From an uncultured Lachnospiraceae bacterium (GTDB taxonomy: Bacteria > Bacillota > Clostridia > Lachnospirales > Lachnospiraceae): DNA of 9,976 bases. The stretch's first letter is position 1. Each line of letters starts with the position of its first letter. Under the pieces are notes generated by a model that was given only the letters and a program-made list of their open reading frames with translations, was not told the origin of the DNA and did not search any database. This document shows, in pieces, positions 1 to 6,134 of the stretch. The translations under genes and the position numbers were made by a program. The stretch is taken from positions 1-9,976 of the forward strand of contig CAMOQY010000042.1 in NCBI GenBank assembly GCA_946623295.1, read 5' to 3'.

Positions 1-287
1 GCGTGACCGAGGCTGTGAAAGGCTACGGACAGCTTAAACGCGAGACGATACCGATCGAAGTGCGTATCACCCACGTACGCAGGAGCCTCTCCGGCGGAAA
101 GCGCAGATCGTTCCGCGCGCTGCTCTCGGAGGGCGCTTCAAAAGAAGAAGTGATCGTTACCTTCCTCGCCATACTTGAACTGCTGAAGCTCGGCGAGATC
201 AAGCTGACCGAGGACAGTACAACGGATGACTTTGCGCTCGAGGAGAATGAAGAAAAGACCGGGGAGGTCAGAGATGGACAGGAATAA
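1..287 (+). CDS. scpA: Segregation and condensation protein A, C-terminal part (partial, 5' end outside window)
   Basis: ScpA is the kleisin subunit of the bacterial SMC condensin. It bridges the SMC heads and binds ScpB to organise and segregate the chromosome. Only about the last 94 residues are present; the frame is open through the left edge, so the GTG at position 3 is not a real start. The visible part is the C-terminal winged-helix region that contacts the SMC head, recognised by the run 'SFRALLSEG', then a helix with 'VTFLAILELLKLGEI', the typical end of the ScpA fold, followed by an acidic, disordered-looking tail. The stop TAA (285-287) lies 14 bp inside the following scpB reading frame. 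This overlap and the matching function indicate translational coupling in one operon. Family assignment rests on this C-terminal signature and on the adjacent scpB. Confidence 0.9.
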   Translation, partial: VTEAVKGYGQLKRETIPIEVRITHVRRSLSGGKRRSFRALLSEGASKEEVIVTFLAILELLKLGEIKLTEDSTTDDFALEENEEKTGEVRDGQE

Positions 288-957
288 ATCTATAATCGAG
301 GGGATCCTTTTTGCCAAGGGCGAGCCTGTCGCGGCCGAGGATATAGCTGCCGTGCTCGAGGTGGACGCCGCCGAAGCAAGAAAGCTTACGGACGAGCTTG
401 CGGCCGAATACGTGAATGAGGGCCGCGGCATACGCATCATCCGTCTCGAAGACAGTTACCAGATGTGTACTGACCGCAGCGTATACGACGCGCTTATCAA
501 ATACGTGACCGTACCGAAAAAATATGCACTCACGGACGTAATGCTGGAAACGCTTGCCATAGTGGCGTACCGCCAGCCCGTCACCAGGATCGAGATAGAA
601 AACATCCGCGGAGTAAGCTCCGATCATGCGATAAACCGTCTGATCGAATACGGACTGATCGAGGAGGCCGGCAGGCGCAAGGCTCCGGGACGTCCCCAGA
701 CCTTCCGCACTACGGATGAGTTTCTGAGGCGCTTTGGCCTTTCGTCAAAGGAAGATCTTCCCGGCGTTGACCCCGAGACCATGGAATACATCCGCCAGTC
801 AGTCGCTGCCGAGACGGGGTATTATGAGACAGAAGGAGAGCAGCTCACGCTTGATCTGGACGATCCGACAAAGGACGAGATACGCGATGAGGCTGACCGT
901 GAGGCATCCGGCCTCGATATCCAGCCGCAGGGCGAAGTCATAGACGTTGAGATCTGA
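274..957 (+). CDS. scpB: Segregation and condensation protein B
   Basis: ScpB forms a dimer that binds the middle of ScpA and completes the SMC-ScpAB condensin. The 227-residue product has the two winged-helix domains of the family. The first is roughly residues 3-80, beginning 'IIEGILFAKGEPV'. The second is roughly 84-160, with the diagnostic 'LAIVAYRQPVTR' (94-105), 'IRGVSS' (111-116) and 'GRRKAPGRPQTFRTT' (133-147). An acidic tail follows. I chose ATG 274 because GGGGAGG (261-267) sits at good spacing and homologues start just before the 'IIEGILF' helix. An in-frame ATG at 226 would add 16 basic residues from within scpA and has no such site. The gene overlaps scpA by 14 bp and is followed directly by a terminator, so it is the last gene of this transcript. 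Confidence 0.95.
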   Translation: MDRNKSIIEGILFAKGEPVAAEDIAAVLEVDAAEARKLTDELAAEYVNEGRGIRIIRLEDSYQMCTDRSVYDALIKYVTVPKKYALTDVMLETLAIVAYRQPVTRIEIENIRGVSSDHAINRLIEYGLIEEAGRRKAPGRPQTFRTTDEFLRRFGLSSKEDLPGVDPETMEYIRQSVAAETGYYETEGEQLTLDLDDPTKDEIRDEADREASGLDIQPQGEVIDVEI

Positions 958-965
958 GAAATAAT

Positions 966-1027
966 AAATGCGCCGCAGCATACGCGAGGGATCTTCCGAT
1001 GGACCCGATGCAAAGCGGCGCATTTTT
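966..1027 (+). terminator. Rho-independent terminator after scpB, possibly bidirectional
   Basis: An 11-bp perfect stem pairs 966-976 (AAATGCGCCGC) with 1015-1025 (GCGGCGCATTT), and a T-run spans 1022-1027 at the 3' side. The 38-nt loop is unusually long but can fold further: GCAT at 978-981 pairs with ATGC at 1008-1011, and inner GGGATC can pair with GAT and CCC around a TTCC turn. It lies 9 bp after the scpB stop and between two converging genes. On the - strand the stem is followed by a weaker ATTTATTATTT, so it may also help end the yfbR unit. Confidence 0.8.
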
Positions 1028-1032
1028 TATAT

Positions 1033-1053
1033 CGCGTGATACGGTATCACGCG
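1033..1053. repeat. 21-bp perfect palindrome across the stop codon of the membrane-protein gene
   Basis: CGCGTGATAC (1033-1042) is followed by one G and then its exact reverse complement GTATCACGCG (1044-1053). The dyad covers the TGA stop (1047-1049 on -) of the small membrane-protein gene. In RNA it would form a stem of about 8 bp with a 5-nt loop. No T-run follows on either strand, so it is not by itself a classical terminator. A second short dyad, CGGT-CAG-ACCG (1052-1062), abuts it. A role as mRNA 3'-end barrier or as a protein site is inference. Confidence 0.7.
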
Positions 1054-1445
1054 GTCAGACCGAGTATATAGAGCACAAGCAGAAGAAGGGCCAGAGCAGC
1101 GTTGGGGATAAGCGCGGCGAGCCACTTGATGCGGCCCTCTATCTGGACGGCAAAATGGCCGTAAAGAGTAACGAGCACCCCGATAACGCAGGCGATAAAA
1201 GCGATAAGTCCCATCGCGCCAACATAGACGCCGGCCGTTCCCGAGCTCGCTATCGCAATAATGAGCGAGACCGTCAGCAGTACAAAGGCCAGGCAGAAGA
1301 GCGACAGAGCGACAACTCCGTAGCTCAGCATGGAAAGTCTCTCAAACAGAGACTTTTTCTTTTCCGGAAGAGGATAGTCAGGATCGAATTTATCCTCGTA
1401 GTCACCGTATATTCTTTCGTCGGGTTTCTTTGATCTGCGAAACAT
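1047..1445 (-). CDS. Small three-helix membrane protein of unknown function (DUF6142-like layout)
   Basis: I do not recognise a characterised family. The 132-residue product starts with a charged, hydrophilic N-terminus (about 1-38, rich in Lys, Asp and Tyr, no signal peptide). Three hydrophobic segments follow, at about 40-66, 73-97 and 106-130. The second is glycine-rich, and a short loop containing 'QIEGRIKW' precedes the third. The pattern resembles small Lachnospiraceae membrane proteins labelled DUF6142, but I cannot confirm that here. The start ATG (1443-1445 on +) has GAGGAAA upstream, within the end of the preceding gene. Only 2 bp separate it from the yfbR stop, so it is almost certainly co-transcribed with, and translationally coupled to, that nucleotidase. 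Its stop lies inside a 21-bp palindrome. Being a real gene is well supported by length, ribosome site and coupling; function is unknown. Confidence 0.75.
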   Translation of the reverse strand: MFRRSKKPDERIYGDYEDKFDPDYPLPEKKKSLFERLSMLSYGVVALSLFCLAFVLLTVSLIIAIASSGTAGVYVGAMGLIAFIACVIGVLVTLYGHFAVQIEGRIKWLAALIPNAALALLLLVLYILGLTA

Positions 1446-1447
1446 TT

Positions 1448-2032
1448 TTATTTCCTCAGTTCATCCAGGGTGAGCTCGTACGAAGGCAGAAAATCCGAGA
1501 TAAAAATATCCGCCTCGGGAAGCTCCATCTGGCGCAGCCTCTCCTCGATACCGCTTCTGGCGCCGTCAAATTCGCGGTTTCCGGCCTTGCCTTCCTCGAT
1601 GCATTTGATCAGAGCGGAAAGCCTGTCGGCAGCCTTTACGAGCTTCCAGAGGTATTCATCAGCTTCATCCATAAAAAACAGAGGGCTGTACGCGTCTCTC
1701 ATATCATCGGGCAGCAGATCGAGGAGCTTTTCGCTGGCTTCATCCTCGACCTTTTTGAAAGCGTCGCGCGTGTCGTGATTGTAATACTTTATAGGCGTAG
1801 GCATATCGCCGGTTATGATCTCGGGGCAGTCATGGAACAAGCCTATGACTGCGGCGCGGTCGGCGTTTAGATCCTTGCCAAGACGCACATTGCCTATATT
1901 TGCGAGAGCGTGGGAGATCATGGCGACCTCAAGAGAATGCTCGCTGATATTTTCAGGGTAGGAATTTCTCATCAGCGCCCAGCGGTGTATATATTTCATA
2001 CGCGAGAGCATGGCAAAAAAATGACTGTTCAT
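1448..2032 (-). CDS. yfbR: YfbR-type HD-domain 5'-deoxynucleotidase
   Basis: This enzyme family removes the 5'-phosphate of deoxyribonucleoside monophosphates using a divalent metal and works in nucleotide-pool balance and salvage in the cytoplasm. The 194-residue product closely follows the known E. coli YfbR pattern over its whole length: 'SHFFAMLSRMKYIHRW' near the N-terminus, 'SEHSLEVAM' with metal ligand His32, 'FHDCPE' with His67-Asp68 and Glu71, 'TGDMPTPIKY' with Asp76, and 'KAADRLSA' with Asp136. Arg17 and Trp18 match the residues that select the deoxy sugar in YfbR. All HD metal ligands (H...HD...D) are present. The start ATG has AAAGGA about 7 nt upstream, and an extended -10 promoter lies near 2093-2101. 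It is the first gene of a two-gene unit with the membrane protein downstream, a pairing that suggests nothing specific about substrate. Confidence 0.92.
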   Translation of the reverse strand: MNSHFFAMLSRMKYIHRWALMRNSYPENISEHSLEVAMISHALANIGNVRLGKDLNADRAAVIGLFHDCPEIITGDMPTPIKYYNHDTRDAFKKVEDEASEKLLDLLPDDMRDAYSPLFFMDEADEYLWKLVKAADRLSALIKCIEEGKAGNREFDGARSGIEERLRQMELPEADIFISDFLPSYELTLDELRK

Positions 2033-2092
2033 ATCGTTTCCTTTCAGCCGGACGGCAGGACGCGGCGTGCCTTACGCCTGTTCATATCGAAC

Positions 2093-2101
2093 ATTTTATC
2101 A
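2093..2101 (-). promoter_or_regulatory. Extended -10 promoter for the yfbR unit
   Basis: On the - strand this reads TGATAAAAT, an extended -10 (TGn followed by TAAAAT, five of six to TATAAT). There is no good -35 at 16-18 bp, which is usual for extended -10 promoters. Transcription would begin near 2086, giving a leader of about 55 nt before the yfbR ATG. Confidence 0.5.
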
Positions 2102-2114
2102 CAAACGGAGAGTA

Positions 2115-2141
2115 TATGCATCATAAATTGATTTATGCATA
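2115..2141. repeat. Imperfect AT-rich dyad in the yfbR / TPP-enzyme intergenic region
   Basis: The core ATAAAT-TG-ATTTAT (2123-2136) is a perfect 6-bp inverted repeat, flanked by TATGC (2115-2119) and GCATA (2137-2141), which also mirror each other with three unpaired bases on the left. It lies just upstream of the yfbR -10 and about 60-100 bp upstream of the + strand promoters. It could be an operator, but chance symmetry in AT-rich DNA is possible. Confidence 0.35.
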
Positions 2142-2196
2142 CAATTCATGGATGAAGTTTTTTAATGTATTTTACAATATATGAACATATCTAATA

Positions 2197-2211
2197 ATTT
2201 TTGTGAAAAAA
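2197..2211. promoter_or_regulatory. Possible CodY-like box upstream of the TPP-enzyme gene
   Basis: The 15 bp ATTTTTGTGAAAAAA agree at 11 positions with the CodY consensus AATTTTCWGAAAATT and contain a TTTTT-GTG-AAAAA dyad. The site overlaps the possible -35 at 2201-2206. CodY, present in many Clostridia, classically represses acetolactate synthase genes, which makes the position suggestive. AT-rich DNA gives such matches by chance. Confidence 0.25.
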
Positions 2212-2247
2212 CAGCATTTGTATAAAATGTTTTTTTCCGATTATAAT
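2201..2247 (+). promoter_or_regulatory. Promoter region of the TPP-enzyme gene (two candidates)
   Basis: Candidate 1 is TTGTGA (2201-2206), a 16-bp spacer, and TAAAAT (2223-2228). Candidate 2 is TTGTAT (2218-2223), an 18-bp spacer, and a perfect TATAAT (2242-2247). Either gives a leader of about 50-75 nt. A short hairpin CGGGC/GCCCG (2264-2279) follows in the leader, before the ribosome site AAGGAGGAA at 2289-2297. Confidence 0.5.
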
Positions 2248-2304
2248 GAATCCGGAACAAATTCGGGCGGTCTTGCCCGTTTAGTAAGAAGGAGGAATCC
2301 CACT

Positions 2305-4149
2305 ATGAAAAAGCTGATTTCCGAAGCTATGCTGGACTACCTTGAGAGAAGAGGAGTCGAGTATATCTTTGGCCTTTGCGGACACACCGTTATCGGTCTT
2401 CTGGACGCTATGGCAGACAGCAAAAAGATCAAGTACATTTCCGTCCGTCATGAGCAGATCGCTACTCATGCCGCTGACGGCTATGCCAGGATCACCCACA
2501 AGGCAGGCGTAGTTATGTGCCACGTAGGCCCCGGCCTTACAAACACTGTTACCGGTGTGGCCAATGCCGCTCTCGACAGCATCCCGCTTGTAGTCATCTG
2601 CGGTGATATCCCCAGCTACTACTACGGACGTCATCCTCATCAGGAAGTCCAGATGCATCAGGACGCTGATCAGAGCCAGATCTATCGCCCTATCGCAAAG
2701 AGAGTATTCCGCATCGACGATCCCGAGGCGCTGCCTACGATCCTTGACAAGGCTTTCCGTCTTGCCGAGTCCGGCCGTCCCGGCCCTGTTATCATAGATG
2801 TTCCCATGGACATGTTCAGCCGCGAGACTGAGGACTGGCTCTGGGAGCGCACCTATATGGACAGCCACGAGACAGTTCGTCCCGGCCTTGATCCCGAGAC
2901 AGCCGAAAAGATCGCAAAGAGACTTATCGAAGCCAAGAATCCCTGCATCTACGCGGGCGGCGGCGTCCTGATGAGCCAGGCATCCGCTGAGCTTGCCGAG
3001 CTGGCTGAATTCCTTGATATCCCCGTAGCCCGTACTCTGATGGGTCAGGGCTGCATCCCGGACAGCCATCCTCTGATGATCGGACAGACCGGATTCTGGG
3101 GTCTTGAGTTCACTCACTCCATCACGACAAAGGCTGACGTCATGCTGGCCCTTGGCACCCGCTTCGGCGAGGCCGATTCCTCCAGCTGGTATCCGGGTGT
3201 TACCTTTGACAAGAGAGTCACCAGGTTTATCCAGATCGATATCGATCCCGCCGAGATCGGACGCAACTACCCTGTAGAGCTCGGCGCCATCGCTGACATC
3301 AAGAAAGCCCTGAAGGCCATCCTGCTTGCGGCAAAGGCCATCAAGCCCGAGGGGATCAAACGTCCCGCTCTGAGAAAGAAGATCGCCGCTGCAAAGGCTG
3401 CCTTCAAGGAGAGCAACGTCGCTATCAGCAACGACAACCGCTTCCCGATGACTCCTCAGCGCATCCTTAAGGATGTCAAGGAGGCCCTTCCCGAGGATGC
3501 TTACATCTTTACCGATGTGGGCTGGAACAAAAACGGTGTCGCCCAGGAATATGACATCAATATCCCCGGCACCATCCATCATACCTCCGGTCTGTGCACC
3601 ATGGGCTTTGGTGCTGCCGCGGTTCTCGGCGGCGCTCTCGCTGCCCAGAAACAGGGCCGTATAGCTGTTACTCTGACCGGTGACGGCGGCTTTGGCGCTG
3701 CCAACCCCTGCGTGCTTGCTACTGCCGTAGAGCAGGGCATCCCCGCTATCTGGGTCATCATGGACAACTGCAAGTTCGGTACTATCAACGGACTTCAGAA
3801 CGGCAACTATGAGCGTAACTTCGGTACTGCCTTCAAAACTCCCGACGGCGCCGAGTACAATCCCAAGTGGGAAGATATCGCAAAGGCCTGCGGCGTAGCC
3901 TCCGTGCGCGTCAAGAAGGCCGAGGATTTCCTTCCTGCCATGAAGAAGGCCGTGAAGTTCGCCAAGGCCGGCAAGCCTTTCCTTGTAGAGGCCCCCATGG
4001 AGAACATCGTAGTGCCTACTCCCGGCTGCTGGAACATCAACGACATCTATTCACCCAAGAAGAATGTTGTCGAAGGCAAGGTACGCCCCGATGCAAAGGG
4101 CAGATTCCATGCTCCCGACCACAGCGGTACTCACAAGGCAAAGCAGTGA
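2305..4149 (+). CDS. Thiamine-diphosphate-dependent enzyme of the acetolactate synthase superfamily, substrate unknown
   Basis: This 614-residue protein has the three-domain layout of acetolactate synthase-like ThDP enzymes. The N-terminal pyrimidine-binding domain (about 1-175) carries the catalytic Glu50 in 'RHEQIATHAADGYAR' and the 'GPGLTN' loop (75-80). The central domain (about 193-345) has 'GTRFGEADSSSWYPG'. The C-terminal diphosphate/Mg domain (about 385-585) has 'GDGGFGAANP' at 459-468, with Asp460 and Asn488 as likely Mg ligands. The reaction is probably 2-oxo acid decarboxylation or carboligation, but 'DNCKFGTINGLQ' differs from the acetolactate synthase motif, and no regulatory small subunit is adjacent. 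It does not look like glyoxylate carboligase, oxalyl-CoA decarboxylase or Xsc as I know them. It is longer than usual, with a tail of about 35 residues. ATG 2305 follows a strong AAGGAGG; an upstream in-frame ATG at 2203 falls within the promoter. Of 48 Ile codons only two are ATA, suggesting high expression. It is monocistronic. Confidence 0.88.
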   Translation: MKKLISEAMLDYLERRGVEYIFGLCGHTVIGLLDAMADSKKIKYISVRHEQIATHAADGYARITHKAGVVMCHVGPGLTNTVTGVANAALDSIPLVVICGDIPSYYYGRHPHQEVQMHQDADQSQIYRPIAKRVFRIDDPEALPTILDKAFRLAESGRPGPVIIDVPMDMFSRETEDWLWERTYMDSHETVRPGLDPETAEKIAKRLIEAKNPCIYAGGGVLMSQASAELAELAEFLDIPVARTLMGQGCIPDSHPLMIGQTGFWGLEFTHSITTKADVMLALGTRFGEADSSSWYPGVTFDKRVTRFIQIDIDPAEIGRNYPVELGAIADIKKALKAILLAAKAIKPEGIKRPALRKKIAAAKAAFKESNVAISNDNRFPMTPQRILKDVKEALPEDAYIFTDVGWNKNGVAQEYDINIPGTIHHTSGLCTMGFGAAAVLGGALAAQKQGRIAVTLTGDGGFGAANPCVLATAVEQGIPAIWVIMDNCKFGTINGLQNGNYERNFGTAFKTPDGAEYNPKWEDIAKACGVASVRVKKAEDFLPAMKKAVKFAKAGKPFLVEAPMENIVVPTPGCWNINDIYSPKKNVVEGKVRPDAKGRFHAPDHSGTHKAKQ

Positions 4150-4162
4150 CCGTAGTTATCAG

Positions 4163-4193
4163 AACGCCCGGCAGAAATGCCGGGCGTTTTTTT
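4163..4193 (+). terminator. Strong Rho-independent terminator after the TPP-enzyme gene
   Basis: An 11-bp perfect stem pairs 4163-4173 (AACGCCCGGCA) with 4178-4188 (TGCCGGGCGTT), closed by a GAAA tetraloop, and an unbroken T-run ends at 4193. It starts 13 bp after the stop codon. On the - strand the stem is followed by few T residues, so it serves the converging rqcH gene only poorly. Confidence 0.92.
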
Positions 4194-4229
4194 AGCGGAC
4201 TTTGTTTTGACATAGAGGCGGCCGCGTTT

Positions 4230-5963
4230 TCAGCTGTCTGCTTTTTTTATCGCGCTGATATCGCCGTCTGAGACCATCGAATAGTTTGTGTGGTAGATCA
4301 CGAGACCCGGATGCGCCGCGGGAGGCTTTTTGAGGTTTTTGCGCTGTGTATAGTCGATCTCGATCTTTTCGCCCTTAGACGCGGAAGAATAGTGCGCCGC
4401 CAGAGCCGCGGCCTCCTCAAAGCCCCGGTCGGAAAGCTCGGCGCCTGAGCATTTGACGATCACATGAGAGCCCGGACGCCCCTTTGCGTGGAACCACCAG
4501 TCGCTGCCTCCGGCTATGCCGAAGGTCACGGCCTCATTCTGGTAATTGTTTTTTCCGACATAGATGTCATAACCGTCACAGGAGATAAAATGCAGAGGAA
4601 CGCCCTTCGGCGTTTTCCCCTTGCCTGAGGAGGCCTGCTTCCTGATATATCCCGCCTGGGTCAGCTCATCCCTGATCTCGGCCAGATCTCCCTCGGAGGC
4701 AGCGGTAGAAAGACTGGTCTCTATGGAGCGCAGGTGCTCCAGAGCGGCCTTTGTCTCGGCTATCTGTTCCTCGAGCGCTATTGCGGTGCGGCGGAGCTTC
4801 TGATATCTGTCGTAGTATCTGTTAGCGTTGTCCGAGACGGAAAGATCCGGATCAAGAGGGATACTGACATCTTTGTAATCATCGCTGTAATCCTGCAGGA
4901 CGACGCAGGAAAGCCCCGGCTCTATGGAGTAGGCATAGGCGCGCAAAAGCTCGCCGAAGGTCCGGTATCTGTCACGCTTTTCCGTGTCCTTCATCTGTTT
5001 TTCCTGCAGATCCAGCTTTTTAACCGTACGGGAGATGGCAGTATCGGTGATCCGCCTCAGGTCGGCGGAGCGCTGCCGTATCCTGGTCACTGCTTCCTTT
5101 TGCCTGTAATACGTCTCAAGGACCTCGCTGACGGTATCAAAGCTCCTGCGCTCAAATGAAGAATAAATAGTGAGCGGCAGCGCGGAAAACTCAAACGGTT
5201 CGTCGCCGCGGTAATAGATCTGCGGCTCAAAATGTCCGGCGATTATACTGCCTGTATATTCTGAAAAAGCCTGCCAGAGAGCCTCGCAGTCATCGGATCG
5301 CAGCGGGACGTCAGGATCGAGCCCGGCTCTGAAGCAAAGCTCCTCCGCGACTGCAGGACTGAGCCCGGAGTAGGATGTATAAAGCGCTTTTGCCGCAGGT
5401 GTATCCGTGACAAGCAGATCCCGGAATGAGTCCCTGTTGGCGTGCAGCGTATCGGCTTTTGTCAGCTCCACGGGCAGGAAATATGCTCTGCCGGGGAGTA
5501 CTTCGCGCAGAGAGCTTACGGTGGATGGCACGCGCTTGATGCTGTCTATGATGCGGTCCTCTTCATCGGTAAATATGATATTGCTGTATTTGCCCATGAG
5601 CTCAACTATCAGGTTCTTTTCGCGGGGATCGCCCATCTCGTCAAGATGCGCGATACGGATGCGGACTATACGCTCGAGCGAGGGTTGAGAGACGGAGAGT
5701 ACGTGACCTCCGCCGATGTGTTTGCGCAGCAGCATGCAGAAGCTGGGAGCAGACGCGGGATTAGCCTTTGCTTCTTCCGTAAAATACATCAGCGGAAGGC
5801 TTGCCCCGGCTGAGATCAGGAGCCTTTTCTGCCTGAAGGTCGAACCCGAGAAAGTAATAACGAGCTCGTCGCTTTCGGGCTGGTTTATCTTGCTTATCCT
5901 GGCGCCGACGAGAGTCTGCATCTCGTGGACTATATTTGCTATCACGGTTCCGTCAAAAGCCAT
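4230..5963 (-). CDS. rqcH: RqcH (NFACT / fibronectin-binding-like) ribosome quality control protein
   Basis: RqcH binds peptidyl-tRNA-obstructed 50S subunits and recruits tRNA-Ala to add C-terminal alanine tails that mark stalled chains for degradation. The 577-residue length matches the Bacillus YloA/RqcH family. The NFACT-N domain (about 1-260) opens with 'MAFDGTVIANIVHEM' and holds 'ELMGKYSNIIF' (121-131) and 'IIDSIKRVP' (138-146). Charged helices that look like coiled coils occupy about 278-345 and 380-440. The NFACT-R domain (about 457-565) has 'VGKNNYQNE' (469-477) and 'DWWFHAKGRPGSH' (488-500). The known functional Asp97-Arg98 pair is Glu97-Arg98 here, at exactly the same numbering. 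The start ATG has AGAGGGA upstream, and a perfect extended -10 lies about 60 bp further up. It is divergent from yicC, preserving the Bacillus yloA-yloC neighbourhood. Older annotations call it fibronectin-binding protein A. Confidence 0.93.
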   Translation of the reverse strand: MAFDGTVIANIVHEMQTLVGARISKINQPESDELVITFSGSTFRQKRLLISAGASLPLMYFTEEAKANPASAPSFCMLLRKHIGGGHVLSVSQPSLERIVRIRIAHLDEMGDPREKNLIVELMGKYSNIIFTDEEDRIIDSIKRVPSTVSSLREVLPGRAYFLPVELTKADTLHANRDSFRDLLVTDTPAAKALYTSYSGLSPAVAEELCFRAGLDPDVPLRSDDCEALWQAFSEYTGSIIAGHFEPQIYYRGDEPFEFSALPLTIYSSFERRSFDTVSEVLETYYRQKEAVTRIRQRSADLRRITDTAISRTVKKLDLQEKQMKDTEKRDRYRTFGELLRAYAYSIEPGLSCVVLQDYSDDYKDVSIPLDPDLSVSDNANRYYDRYQKLRRTAIALEEQIAETKAALEHLRSIETSLSTAASEGDLAEIRDELTQAGYIRKQASSGKGKTPKGVPLHFISCDGYDIYVGKNNYQNEAVTFGIAGGSDWWFHAKGRPGSHVIVKCSGAELSDRGFEEAAALAAHYSSASKGEKIEIDYTQRKNLKKPPAAHPGLVIYHTNYSMVSDGDISAIKKADS

Positions 5964-6023
5964 AGTGATCCCTCTTTAAAGCAGGACCGCAGCAGGATCC
6001 CGCGTTATCGTCTGTACTACTGG

Positions 6024-6032
6024 ATTATATCA
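6024..6032 (-). promoter_or_regulatory. Perfect extended -10 promoter for rqcH
   Basis: On the - strand the sequence is TGATATAAT, an exact TGn-TATAAT extended -10. The -35 position has no good match, as expected for this class. Transcription would start near 6017, giving a leader of about 54 nt before the rqcH ATG with its AGAGGGA site. Confidence 0.6.
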
Positions 6033-6069
6033 GAAACCCCGCAAATATACCATATACTCCTTTTTCCGC

Positions 6070-6098
6070 TTGTATTTCGCCGCTTGTTTGAGTATAAT
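6070..6098 (+). promoter_or_regulatory. Promoter of the yicC-gmk-rpoZ-rimO-pgsA operon
   Basis: TTGTAT (6070-6075), a 17-bp spacer and a perfect TATAAT (6093-6098) lie 37 bp before the yicC ATG. It is arranged back to back with the rqcH promoter, with about 40 bp between the two -10 elements' outer edges. A small dyad GATATA-T-TATATC (6105-6117) falls at the expected transcription start. Confidence 0.55.
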
Positions 6099-6134
6099 GT
6101 ACCAGATATATTATATCCAAAGGCGGAGCATTAT

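Noticed and set aside
999..1433. 144-codon + strand open frame opposite the small membrane-protein gene
   Set aside because: Its product is low-complexity and polar with no family features. The - strand frame has three clear membrane helices, a ribosome site and coupling to yfbR.
2203..2304. N-terminal extension of the TPP enzyme by 34 codons
   Set aside because: The stretch contains the likely -10 elements and the leader hairpin. The strong AAGGAGG points to ATG 2305, where the family fold begins.
3234..3247. 14-bp palindrome GATCGATATCGATC within the TPP-enzyme gene
   Set aside because: It is explained by Ile-Asp repeats (IDID) encoded with ATC GAT codons, in a gene that favours ATC.
2281..3582. 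433-codon open frame on the - strand opposite the TPP-enzyme gene
   Set aside because: It is antisense to a protein with clear catalytic motifs. The strong codon bias of the sense gene (few TTA, CTA and TCA codons) removes stops on the other strand. The product shows no recognisable domain and has no ribosome site.
5925..6134. N-terminal extension of yicC by 70 codons
   Set aside because: It would run through the divergent promoters into the rqcH start. Homologues begin at MIxSMTGFG, and the ribosome site lies before 6135.
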